A stretch of DNA of 64,000 bases from JAAXKN01 sp050259615 (GTDB taxonomy: Bacteria > Bacteroidota > Ignavibacteria > Ignavibacteriales > SURF-24), in contig JBLNAZ010000131.1 in NCBI GenBank assembly GCA_050259615.1, positions 1 through 64,000 on the forward strand, written 5' to 3'. How positions within the stretch are numbered: the first letter of the stretch is position 1; every line of letters begins with the position of its first letter. A program made the position numbers and the translations under genes. Below, in pieces: positions 24,803 through 32,657 of this stretch. The notes under the pieces are model-generated. The model was not told the origin of the DNA. It saw only the letters and a list, made by a program, of their open reading frames with translations, and did no database searches.

Positions 24803-25723
24803 TTGAAAGATAAAACACTTTTCATTATAAACCCCGAAGCGGGAAAAGGCAGAGGCAGGAAGATCCTGCCTCAGATTTCACGCATTCTCTCAGTCCATTC
24901 AAACCACACTGAAATAGTACAGACCGAAAGGGCTAATCACGCCACAGAGATTGTTAAGCTTTATAAGCAGGATTTTAAGAGGATCTGTATTGCCGGAGGT
25001 GACGGAAGCCTTAACGAGATCGTGAACGGACTTGACGGCACATGTGAAAACATTATAGGCGTTATTCCCATAGGTTCCGGAAATGATTTTGCCAGAACTG
25101 CCGGAATGAATAAAGATTTATCACAGTCTTTGAGAACCATCCTGGAAGATCACGTTGTGCGGGAAGTGGATACCGGGTATCTGAAGTATAAAGAAAAAGA
25201 GACGGATGGTCTTATTATCAGAAAGTTCCTGAACAGTGCCGGAATCGGCTTTGATGCCATAGTTTCAGATCAGATCAAAAAGAATAAATATTTTAAGGGG
25301 TTACCTCTTTACATTTCAGCCGTAATACAGTCCTTGTTTAAGTATCAGACTATGGACATAAATGAGGCCATGTTTGATGATTATTCAGTCAGCGGCAGGA
25401 AGCTTTTAGTTGCCATAAGCAACGGAAAGACCTATGGCGGGGGTTTCAAGGTTAATCCCGGAGCCGATGTGCACGACGGGCTGCTGGACGCCTGTATAGT
25501 GACAAATCTGCCCATATGGCAGATAGTACGGGATTTCCAGAAGTTTGTACGTGGAAAGCACGGGACAATACCGGGTATAGAAATCAGGAAGTTCAGGAAG
25601 GCAAGTCTAAAGACATCTCAGCCGGTTTACATTCACGCCGACGGTGAAGTAGTTTCGCAGTCAGTTACTGAAGTTGAAGCCGGTCTTAATCCCACCAGGC
25701 TGCAATTCATATTTGCAAAGTAA
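24803..25723 (+). CDS. Diacylglycerol kinase-family lipid kinase
   Basis: Soluble lipid kinase of the DgkB/YegS/sphingosine kinase family, 306 residues. The nucleotide-binding motif GGDGSLNEIVNGL (about 71-83) and PIGSGNDFART (about 95-105) are intact; the C-terminal beta-sandwich ends with HADGEVVS. It starts with TTG. Following the pgsA-like gene and ftsY, it fits a membrane-lipid role, probably recycling diacylglycerol to phosphatidate. Confidence 0.88.
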   Translation: MKDKTLFIINPEAGKGRGRKILPQISRILSVHSNHTEIVQTERANHATEIVKLYKQDFKRICIAGGDGSLNEIVNGLDGTCENIIGVIPIGSGNDFARTAGMNKDLSQSLRTILEDHVVREVDTGYLKYKEKETDGLIIRKFLNSAGIGFDAIVSDQIKKNKYFKGLPLYISAVIQSLFKYQTMDINEAMFDDYSVSGRKLLVAISNGKTYGGGFKVNPGADVHDGLLDACIVTNLPIWQIVRDFQKFVRGKHGTIPGIEIRKFRKASLKTSQPVYIHADGEVVSQSVTEVEAGLNPTRLQFIFAK

Positions 25724-26030
25724 TTCCAGAAAAACAGTTTCTAGTGAAAGCAGGAAGGGGAACCCGGGTTAAAAGTCTTTAATGCGGGGGTTTAAGAAAG
25801 AGCCATATTTTGTCAAATAATTATATTTATCTTAGTTTACATAATATACATTATCGGACATTTGGATATCTGACTTGAGGGAAGCGGCTAATTGTAATAC
25901 TTGTTAATTCCTGAAATTTAGCATGAATTCCCCATTTTATTGCGTTAATTTACCGCCCGCCTACAGCAAGCGATTGGTGCCAGGAACTATTTCCTGACAC
26001 CAATATATTTCTACGTGATATCTCTAAAAA
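25724..26030. other. 307-base gap between convergent genes
   Basis: No open frame or RNA gene is recognised. The only structure is the near-perfect hairpin at 25973-26004. The rest is AT-rich sequence lying between the 3' ends of the lipid kinase and hbd genes. Confidence 0.6.
25973..26004. terminator. Hairpin between convergent lipid kinase and hbd genes
   Basis: ATTGGTGCCAGGAA (25973-25986) pairs with TTCCTGACACCAAT (25991-26004) with one mismatch in 14 and a four-base loop. There is no good T tract on either side, so it may be a weak bidirectional terminator or a 3'-end stabiliser. Confidence 0.5.
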
Positions 26031-26879
26031 TTAATATTTAAAGAAGCCTTCGCCTGTCTTGCGGCCAAGCTTGTTTGCTGCAACCATCTTCTTAAGCAAT
26101 GGGCACGGACGGTATTTGCTGTCGTTAAATCCGTTAAATAAAACTTCCATTATCGCCAGGCATACGTCAAGTCCTATAAAGTCAGCCAGCGTCAAGGGTC
26201 CCATCGGATGGTTCATGCCCAGCTTCATAACTGTATCAATATCCTCCTTTGAAGCCACTCCTTCCATCAAGGCAAAGATTGCCTCGTTGATCATAGGCAT
26301 CAGTATCCTATTGCTGATAAAGCCCGGATAATCGAACACTTCCACCGGCACCTTGTCCAGCTTTAATGTAAGATCCTTAATGCACTGGAATGTCTCGTCA
26401 CTTGTTGAATATCCGCGTATGATTTCCACCAGTTTCATCACCGGTACGGGATTCATAAAGTGCATTCCGATGAATTTATCGGGACGGTGCTGTGCTGAAA
26501 GCTCTGTTATGGATATAGATGAAGTGTTTGAGGCAAAGATACATTCAGGCTTTACTATTCCGCTTAACTTGCTAAAAACAGACAACTTAGCATCCCTGTT
26601 CTCATAAATAGCTTCAATTACAAGGTCTGAGTCAGCCGGTGTATTTTCTACTTCAACTACGGGTTTAATGCGGTCTAAAGCAGTCTCTTTTTCTTCTTTT
26701 GTAATTACTTCTTTGGATACCTGGCGTTCCAGGTTGCGTGAAATGGTGTCGATTCCTCTTTTTACAAGCTCGTCTTTAACATCGATTAAAGAGACATAAA
26801 ATCCTTTTAATGCGAAGACATGAGCAATTCCGTTGCCCATTGTTCCGGATCCCACTACAGAAACTTTCTCAATTGCCAT
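26031..26879 (-). CDS. 3-hydroxybutyryl-CoA dehydrogenase
   Basis: NAD(P)-dependent 3-hydroxyacyl-CoA dehydrogenase, 282 residues, the single-domain form used for short-chain 3-hydroxybutyryl-CoA. The Rossmann motif GSGTMGNGIAHVF is at 10-22, SNTSSISI and HFMNPVPVMKLVEI (with the catalytic His of the His-Glu pair) follow, and the C-terminal domain includes NHPMGPLTLADFIGLD. It could act in butyrate-type fermentation or in short-chain fatty-acid oxidation; no thiolase, crotonase or acyl-CoA dehydrogenase is adjacent. It lies 113 bases after ricT. Confidence 0.92.
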   Translation of the reverse strand: MAIEKVSVVGSGTMGNGIAHVFALKGFYVSLIDVKDELVKRGIDTISRNLERQVSKEVITKEEKETALDRIKPVVEVENTPADSDLVIEAIYENRDAKLSVFSKLSGIVKPECIFASNTSSISITELSAQHRPDKFIGMHFMNPVPVMKLVEIIRGYSTSDETFQCIKDLTLKLDKVPVEVFDYPGFISNRILMPMINEAIFALMEGVASKEDIDTVMKLGMNHPMGPLTLADFIGLDVCLAIMEVLFNGFNDSKYRPCPLLKKMVAANKLGRKTGEGFFKY

Positions 26880-26992
26880 AAATTAACCCTCTAAAATGTT
26901 AACAGAACAATAATTTATTTGTTATTAAGTTAAAATGCAGGAAAAAAGCCGAATGGAAATGCAATAAAATACTGAACTGAAAAATTAGGATT

Positions 26993-27859
26993 CTATGCCT
27001 GTTCAGGATTTTTTTGAGTATTATTGTCGTGCTGTTCACTTTCAAATGAAAGGCAGCATTTCAGTTTGCCGCAGGGACCGCTCAGTTTGGAGAAGTTGGA
27101 AGCCAGGTTCTGCTCTGTAGCCAGCTGTGTGGTGATTTTCTTAAAATTGCACAGGAATGAAGAACAGCAGAATTCCCTGCCGCAGGTTCCTATTCCGCCT
27201 ACTCTTTTAGCCTCATCTCTTACGCCGATCTGCCTGAGCTCTATTCGGGTCTTAAAATTGGAGGCTAAATCTTTGGCCAGCTCGCGGAAATCGACCCTGC
27301 CGTCGGCAGTATAAAAGAAAAAAAGCTTATTCCTGTCGAACTGGTAATGAACATCAATCAGTTTCATGCTCAGGTTATATTTTTGAACCTTGAGCTTAAA
27401 GACTTCCATTGCTTTAATTTCTTCGGCGCTGTTCTTTTCAATTGCTGCAAGGTCATTGGCCTCCACTTTTCGGATTATATGCGGAAGCAGTTCGCCATAA
27501 AGTCCGGACTTCTGTCTTTTTATCCTTACAAACTCTCCGGTTTCTCTTATTGTAGCAATTTCAGTCGTATCCTCACAGGAAACTATAATGCGGTCATCGG
27601 GCAGGAGTTCTTCGGTCATTGAATCGGGAACCAGGCAGTAGAAAGTGCCAAGCAGGCCGTTGCAGTGGGCCTCAACTATTTTACGGTCATCCATGGGGAC
27701 AAAAGCGGACACTTCAGCACCGCAGGCCATGCAGCCGCTCATACTGACGTGGTGTTCAAGCTGTTGGACTAAAATGTTATTGTACAGCGTATGATTGCCG
27801 CAGCCGGAATCACAATGTAATGGCAGCTTATTGTCGTTCCCGTTTTCACCTGAGCTCAT
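26993..27859 (-). CDS. PSP1/RicT (YaaT)-type regulatory protein
   Basis: Homologue of B. subtilis RicT/YaaT, part of an iron-sulphur RicA-F-T complex that affects RNA processing. The PSP1 core is at about residues 150-255 with VDFRELAKDLASNFKTRIEL and RQIGVRDEAKRVGGIGTCGR, then cysteine clusters REFCCSSFLC and GPCGKLKCCLSFE. An extra N-terminal Cys/His-rich part (about 10-50: CDSGCGNH, SGCMACG) is present. The ATG at 27859 is preferred to one 21 bases upstream because it lessens overlap with the δ' gene. The holB-yaaT order is also found in B. subtilis. Confidence 0.85.
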   Translation of the reverse strand: MSSGENGNDNKLPLHCDSGCGNHTLYNNILVQQLEHHVSMSGCMACGAEVSAFVPMDDRKIVEAHCNGLLGTFYCLVPDSMTEELLPDDRIIVSCEDTTEIATIRETGEFVRIKRQKSGLYGELLPHIIRKVEANDLAAIEKNSAEEIKAMEVFKLKVQKYNLSMKLIDVHYQFDRNKLFFFYTADGRVDFRELAKDLASNFKTRIELRQIGVRDEAKRVGGIGTCGREFCCSSFLCNFKKITTQLATEQNLASNFSKLSGPCGKLKCCLSFESEQHDNNTQKNPEQA

Positions 27860-27860
27860 A

Positions 27861-28991
27861 TTATGCACTTTTAATTCCAAAATATCTTATTGAAGCCAGT
27901 TCAAATATAATATTAAGTGCTATAACATTCAAGTTCAGATTGTTGTCTATTGAGTGAGCCAGGTCATTGAGTTTAAAGACTACTTCATCAATAGCTGCCC
28001 TGGAGAATTTCAAATTGAATTTCTCCAGCGTGCCGCTGTGGCTGCTGAAGAGATATTCCTGCAGGCCGAGTTTATTTTTCGAGGCATCATTGAGCCATGT
28101 AATGATCATCTCTATAAGCAAAGTCAGCTCTCCGGCTGAACTGGAAGCAGTAAAAGATGAAATGTCTTTTAATGCCGACTGGTATTTTAGTGCAAGTGCA
28201 TTTCTCAGGATGTTAATCGTTTTTTCGATCAGGAAATCAAAGTCCTGATCGAGCAAAGTATTAGCGTGAGTCAAGGAGCCGTTTGAGAAAACGGATATCT
28301 TGTCTGCAACCTGTTTTTCAACTCCGAATGAGTCCGTCAGAATTTCCGACAGGTCTTCCCTTTTCAAGGGGTCGAAATTCACGGTCCAGCACCTGGACAA
28401 TATAGTCGGCAGCAGTTCATTCTTAAATGGTGTGATCAGGAAAAAGATCATTCCTTCCGGAGGTTCCTCCAGGCTTTTTAAGAGAGCATTCTGGGCCTCA
28501 TCGTTCATCAGGTGGGCATCGGAAATTATAACGGCTCTGTACTTTGCCTCTTCGTATGTCAGCGACTGGAACTTCTTTATTTCACGAATACTGCTGATCT
28601 TTATATTATTTGCCCCCTGCAAATTAATTTTATAGTAAGGGTTTCTGACCTTTTTCTCCAGCTCTTCCTTAAGCTCTTCCAGTGTTTCCGAACTCAGCTT
28701 TTCAGTTGGGGAATTATCCCCTGTTTCATTTTTCCCCCTTGGAAGGGCCATTACAAATTTGACAAAAGGTTCGGATAGATTTCTGACCTTAAGGGCTACG
28801 GATGAGGATGTATTACCTTCCGACGGGCTGTTGAGAAGCTCCAGGAATTTAACGGCCATGAAATGCTTACCGACGCCATCGGGGCCTGAAAACAAAAAAG
28901 CGTGGGGGATTTTTTGTGATGAATATATTTTATACAGGAGATCGCCTGCGGCATTCTGCCCTTTTACGCTATGTAAGATATTGTTCCTCAT
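27861..28991 (-). CDS. holB: DNA polymerase III delta' subunit-like protein
   Basis: AAA+ clamp-loader subunit that helps load the beta clamp. The N-terminal P-loop-like GPDGVGKH (about 36-43) has His where Ser/Thr is usual, as befits a subunit that need not hydrolyse ATP. SLEEPPEGMIFFLIT (about 169-183) contains the sensor region, and LPTILSRCW the SRC motif. The four-Cys zinc module found in most delta' subunits is absent; the region holds a Ser/Asn-rich insertion instead. The 376-residue length is somewhat long. It is followed immediately by ricT. Confidence 0.82.
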   Translation of the reverse strand: MRNNILHSVKGQNAAGDLLYKIYSSQKIPHAFLFSGPDGVGKHFMAVKFLELLNSPSEGNTSSSVALKVRNLSEPFVKFVMALPRGKNETGDNSPTEKLSSETLEELKEELEKKVRNPYYKINLQGANNIKISSIREIKKFQSLTYEEAKYRAVIISDAHLMNDEAQNALLKSLEEPPEGMIFFLITPFKNELLPTILSRCWTVNFDPLKREDLSEILTDSFGVEKQVADKISVFSNGSLTHANTLLDQDFDFLIEKTINILRNALALKYQSALKDISSFTASSSAGELTLLIEMIITWLNDASKNKLGLQEYLFSSHSGTLEKFNLKFSRAAIDEVVFKLNDLAHSIDNNLNLNVIALNIIFELASIRYFGIKSA

Positions 28992-29007
28992 AATTTACTT
29001 CTTGAAA

Positions 29008-29034
29008 TAGAAAAAGGCGCCTCAAAAGGCGCCT
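29008..29034 (-). terminator. Terminator after the DUF2795 gene
   Basis: Two copies of the palindrome AGGCGCCT (29015-29022 and 29027-29034) form an eight-base-pair stem with a four-base loop; on the minus strand it is followed by TTTTT. It ends the ybeY-to-DUF2795 run before holB. Confidence 0.85.
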
Positions 29035-29040
29035 GTAATC

Positions 29041-29268
29041 TTACATTAAATCGTCATCGTCATTGTAGAAGAAATCCTCCTCACTTGGATAATCAGGCCA
29101 GATATCCTCAATAGATTCATAAGGCTCTTCTGAATCCTCCAGTTCCTGAAGATTCTCTACAACTTCCAGTGGAGCGCCGATTCGCTCGGCATAATCTATT
29201 AATTCTTCTTTAGTAGCTGGCCACGGGGCATCATCTAAATAAGAAGCTAATTCTACTGTCCAAATCAT
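29041..29268 (-). CDS. DUF2795 small acidic protein
   Basis: A 75-residue protein with the DUF2795 helical core (about 4-45: ELASYLDDAPWPATKEELIDYAE) and a strongly acidic tail (DFFYNDDDDLM). Short DUF2795 proteins are widespread in this group and in Actinobacteria; no function is established. It follows the M23 peptidase gene after 33 bases and is closed by a terminator. Confidence 0.85.
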   Translation of the reverse strand: MIWTVELASYLDDAPWPATKEELIDYAERIGAPLEVVENLQELEDSEEPYESIEDIWPDYPSEEDFFYNDDDDLM

Positions 29269-29301
29269 ATTTCTACTCCGGAAAAATATTGTTTTTTTAA
29301 T

Positions 29302-30210
29302 TTAATTAAATAAGTTCAAATCATCAAAGAAAAAGTCCTCTGGGTTAAGAGCCAGGCCGTTATGGTGCACTTCATAATGAAGATGCGGGCCGGTTGATAA
29401 TCCAGTATTCCCACTCCTGGCTACAAAAGAGCCTCTGTTTACCTTCTGTCCTACTTTAACTGCTGCCTCAGACAGGTGACCCATAATTGTTCTATAGCCA
29501 AATCCGTGATCTATTTCAATGCATAATCCGAAGCCGCCTCTAGTTCCTACAAAAGCTACTGTTCCGCTGCCGGGGGCATAAACTGGAGTGCCGACATCTG
29601 CAACAATATCAATACCCTCATGCATTCTTACCACCCCGAGTATAGGGTGCTTACGCATTCCGAAGCCATGGGCTGTAACAATCCCGCTGGCGGGTTTTAC
29701 TGCCGGGAGGGCTTCAAAAAGTTTCTCATTACTTTTAAGTTTATTTGAAATTTCCAGGTAGTTCGACCTTTCGAAAGCAATTTTCGTCTGTACCTTGTCC
29801 ACAAATCCGGATAGTTCATCCAGATCCACGCCGGAATGTTTTTTCGAAAAAAGTTTTTCAAAAATGCCGCCGCCGGTTCCCAGAGATCTTTCCTCTACGG
29901 AAGTGGCTGGCAGGTCAGCAGCAGTTCTAAGTTCGTCATTTGCCTGAGCAAGACTGTCTACAGAGGAGTTAAGCTGCTTAAATAAAGACGACACTTCAGA
30001 GAGTTTGGCAGAAAGTTCTTTATTTTCAGCCTTAAGGCCCGACAGTTCCGAATCGGAATTAACGAAAGAATGGATTAAAAGATATCCCCCAAATAGCATG
30101 GTAGAAATGAGCAGCACAAGAAAAATGAATAAAGATAAAAATTTCCTGTGGAAATTTCTTATTTCAATTAACTTCAGCTTCGTCTTTGAGAAATAGTAAA
30201 ACTTGTTCAT
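29302..30210 (-). CDS. M23-family (LytM) metallopeptidase
   Basis: Membrane-anchored peptidoglycan endopeptidase. From the ATG at 30210 (302 residues) there is a short cytoplasmic start, one transmembrane helix (about 24-48), a coiled-coil segment (about 55-100), and a C-terminal M23 domain. Zinc and catalytic residues are H197 and D201 (MHEGID), H245 (MGHLSE) and H276/H278 (PHLHYE), so the site is complete and it should be active, not an EnvC-type activator. The MNKFYYFSKTKLKLIEI start resembles M23 proteins of the Bacteroidota group; the longer open frame upstream does not. Confidence 0.9.
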   Translation of the reverse strand: MNKFYYFSKTKLKLIEIRNFHRKFLSLFIFLVLLISTMLFGGYLLIHSFVNSDSELSGLKAENKELSAKLSEVSSLFKQLNSSVDSLAQANDELRTAADLPATSVEERSLGTGGGIFEKLFSKKHSGVDLDELSGFVDKVQTKIAFERSNYLEISNKLKSNEKLFEALPAVKPASGIVTAHGFGMRKHPILGVVRMHEGIDIVADVGTPVYAPGSGTVAFVGTRGGFGLCIEIDHGFGYRTIMGHLSEAAVKVGQKVNRGSFVARSGNTGLSTGPHLHYEVHHNGLALNPEDFFFDDLNLFN

Positions 30211-30332
30211 AGATGGTGCGAAGTTATTAAAATAACTTATATATGTCAAGCAAAAACTACGCTGCAGACAAGTCATTCCTCCGGGATTCCGGGGGCAGCC
30301 CAGGGCTTTTCGAACTCTGGCTGCAGTAAATA

Positions 30333-31343
30333 TTATTCGAAGTCGTGCTCAAAGTAGTCGACAAAGCGCTTGTCGTCTACATTAAGTTTGTTCAGGCGGT
30401 CCTCAAGCCTTCTCTGCAGGACTTTTGCCGAATCGTAGCCGTAGTGTTTGAGCAGATAGTTTAAGCTGATCACTTCTGAAATTACAGTGATATTTTTTCC
30501 CGGCAGAATGGGAAGTTTTATGTAGGGTATTTCTATATCCAGGAGGCTGAAGACCTCTTCATCCAGACCTGTACGCGTATAATGGGATTTTTCATCCCAG
30601 ACCTCGAGTTCTACAATTATTTCGAGTCTTTTCTGGAAGCGGATTGCACGGACGCCGAACATGCTTTTAACGTCAATTATTCCTATTCCGCGCACTTCCA
30701 TAAAGTGTTTTACCAGTTCGGTGCCTGAACCCATGAGTATATTTTCGCCTTTTTTTGTGACGATGATCACGTCGTCGGCTACAAGGCGGTGTCCTCTTTC
30801 AACAAGGTCCAAAGCCACTTCACTTTTCCCGATGCCCGATTTTCCGACGAAGAGCATTCCAACGCCGTAGACATCTACAAAAGATCCGTGTATGGAGATG
30901 CGGGGAGCGAACTGATCGTCCAGAAAGTCGCCCACCAGATAAACGAGTTTTGTAGTGGTAAATTTTGAGCCGAACATACCGATGTGGTACTCGTCTGCAA
31001 GTTCAATCATTTCGGGAAACGGCTGGTTGCCGTCGGTTAAAATTATACAGGGAATTTCAAACTGGAATATTTTTCTTAAAGTATCAGTTCTTTCCTGTTT
31101 GCTGAGCTGATTCAGATATTTCATTTCAGTGTTTCCGAATATCTGAATGCGAGTAAATGAAAAAAGCTCCACAAACCCGGCCAGAGCCAGGCCGGGTCTG
31201 TGAAGATTCTGATCGTATATATTTCTGTTGAAGCCGGTTTCATCGGTAAACAAAGTGAGTTTAAACCGGTCTTTTACATTCTTATAGAAGAAATCAACCG
31301 TGATACTTTCTTTTTTGATTATTTTTTTATCGTCCAGTTTCAT
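30333..31343 (-). CDS. hprK: HPr kinase/phosphorylase
   Basis: Bifunctional enzyme that phosphorylates and dephosphorylates the regulatory Ser of HPr-like proteins. The 336-residue sequence has the N-terminal domain (1-135), H152 in SIHGSFVDVYG, the P-loop GKSGIGKS (167-174), D190-D191, and the signature MEVRGIGIIDV (215-225). No PTS gene is in the window. The gene sits directly downstream of hpf, an association also seen in proteobacterial rpoN clusters. The start is three bases after the hpf stop, so the two are probably co-translated. Confidence 0.94.
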   Translation of the reverse strand: MKLDDKKIIKKESITVDFFYKNVKDRFKLTLFTDETGFNRNIYDQNLHRPGLALAGFVELFSFTRIQIFGNTEMKYLNQLSKQERTDTLRKIFQFEIPCIILTDGNQPFPEMIELADEYHIGMFGSKFTTTKLVYLVGDFLDDQFAPRISIHGSFVDVYGVGMLFVGKSGIGKSEVALDLVERGHRLVADDVIIVTKKGENILMGSGTELVKHFMEVRGIGIIDVKSMFGVRAIRFQKRLEIIVELEVWDEKSHYTRTGLDEEVFSLLDIEIPYIKLPILPGKNITVISEVISLNYLLKHYGYDSAKVLQRRLEDRLNKLNVDDKRFVDYFEHDFE

Positions 31344-31346
31344 TCT

Positions 31347-31724
31347 TTACTCTTCTTCTTCCTCTTCTTCAGGATTGGGAATCGGGGGTTCTTCGGAAAT
31401 TGCGGCTCTTTCTACTCTTTCGCTCCTTTTTCCGTCAACAACCCTGGTTTTTATTTTGCTAAGCTGTTTTTCCATTTTGGTAACCGCAGCGGAAACCGAC
31501 TTCTTAAAGTCATCGGAGTTTTCCTTTGCAGTTAAGACTTTGCCTGGAATTGGTAAGATGATTTCGGCAATCTTTGTGCTATCCTTTAAGTTCTCATAGC
31601 TCAAAATTACTTCAACGTCGTTAATGTCGTCATTAAGTTTTGCCAAATCGCCGACCTCTGAATAGATGTAATCTTTCAGAGAGTCTTTAGCCTTAAACTT
31701 CCTTGAAGTGATTTGAATGTTCAT
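31347..31724 (-). CDS. hpf: Ribosome hibernation factor (short HPF/RaiA)
   Basis: Binds the 30S decoding site and silences ribosomes in stationary phase. The S30AE domain spans about 1-97 with MNIQITSRKFKAKDSLKDYI and the basic helix MEKQLSKIKTR. At 125 residues it is the short form, without the C-terminal dimerisation domain of long HPF. The C-terminus is unusual: a Pro-containing stretch followed by seven Glu residues, encoded by a GAG/GAA run. It lies between xer and hprK. Confidence 0.9.
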   Translation of the reverse strand: MNIQITSRKFKAKDSLKDYIYSEVGDLAKLNDDINDVEVILSYENLKDSTKIAEIILPIPGKVLTAKENSDDFKKSVSAAVTKMEKQLSKIKTRVVDGKRSERVERAAISEEPPIPNPEEEEEEE

Positions 31725-31737
31725 ATGATGCTCCTTT

Positions 31738-32616
31738 TTAAGATTTAGGATGAGCTTGTTTATATATGTTCTTCAACCGTTCAATGGAGACGTGTGTGTA
31801 GATTTGAGTGGTTGACAGACTTTCATGACCCAGTATTTCCTTGACGGCAAGCAGATCTGCTCCGTTATCAAGCATATGGGTTGCCGCCGTATGCCTGAGC
31901 ACATGGGGGCTTTTCTTGTTCAGCTCCGTTTCCTCGCTTAGATACTTATTAATTAGCCTATAAACGTAACGCGGGTAAATCCTTTTGTTTCTTGAAGTTA
32001 CGAATATTGGTTTATTATACTGTAAAGATGTCCTTGAATCAAGATACTTCTTTACGACTTGAAGCGACTCCTTTCCAATTGGAACAATCCTGGTTTTGGA
32101 ACCCTTGCCGGTAACTCTGACCGATCCTTTTTCAAAATCTATATCACCTGAATTAAGGCTGCAAAGTTCAGAGACTCTGAGAGCACAGCTGTATAAAACC
32201 TCAATAACGGCATTGTGAAGAAGCTTATCTTCATTGCTGAGCTTCCTGGATATTTCATCCATAATATTCTCAGGGACTACTTCCGGAAGCTTTCTTTTTA
32301 CCTGGGGATTGGATATTCTTTTCAGCGGGTTTGCGGGAACAATATTATTTCTGGAAGCGTAATTGAACAGGCTTCTAATGGCCGAGAGTTTTCTTGAGAT
32401 TGTACTTTTTTCGTACTCTGAATTTACATTAATGCTTATAATATACTTTCTTATCAGCTTTTCATTTACCTGTAAAACGCCGGTAATCTGAAGAGAGTCG
32501 CAGAATTCACTAAACTGGAGCAAATCCCGCCGGTAGGACTTAACCGTATTTCCGGAAAACCTGCGCAGTTTCTGCAGGTTTTCCAGAAAATCTTCTATAA
32601 CCCTTTTAATTTCCAT
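31738..32616 (-). CDS. Xer-type tyrosine recombinase
   Basis: Site-specific recombinase of 292 residues, probably resolving chromosome dimers at dif. The SAM-like core-binding domain (about 3-90) precedes the catalytic domain with R147 (ALRVSE), K171 (TGKGSKTR), H238 and R241 (HVLRHTAATHML), H264 (LGHES) and Y273 (QIYTHV); all six catalytic positions are present. Size and position between topA and hpf argue for the housekeeping XerC/XerD rather than a mobile integrase. XerC and XerD cannot be told apart here. Confidence 0.92.
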   Translation of the reverse strand: MEIKRVIEDFLENLQKLRRFSGNTVKSYRRDLLQFSEFCDSLQITGVLQVNEKLIRKYIISINVNSEYEKSTISRKLSAIRSLFNYASRNNIVPANPLKRISNPQVKRKLPEVVPENIMDEISRKLSNEDKLLHNAVIEVLYSCALRVSELCSLNSGDIDFEKGSVRVTGKGSKTRIVPIGKESLQVVKKYLDSRTSLQYNKPIFVTSRNKRIYPRYVYRLINKYLSEETELNKKSPHVLRHTAATHMLDNGADLLAVKEILGHESLSTTQIYTHVSIERLKNIYKQAHPKS

Positions 32617-32657
32617 ATATCAAGAATTTTAGTGGAAATATTAATTTGAAGTCTTGT

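Noticed and set aside
30277..30332. GC-rich imperfect hairpin between hprK and the M23 peptidase gene
   Set aside because: The stem is bulged and has no T tract on the transcribed strand; it does not support a terminator call.
31347..31375. Simple repeat (GAA/GAG run)
   Set aside because: It is the coding sequence of the acidic HPF tail and is too short to be called a tandem repeat element.
31738..32616. Tyrosine recombinase as sign of an integrated element
   Set aside because: Size, full catalytic set and housekeeping neighbours (topA, hpf) fit XerC/XerD; no flanking repeats or phage genes are present.
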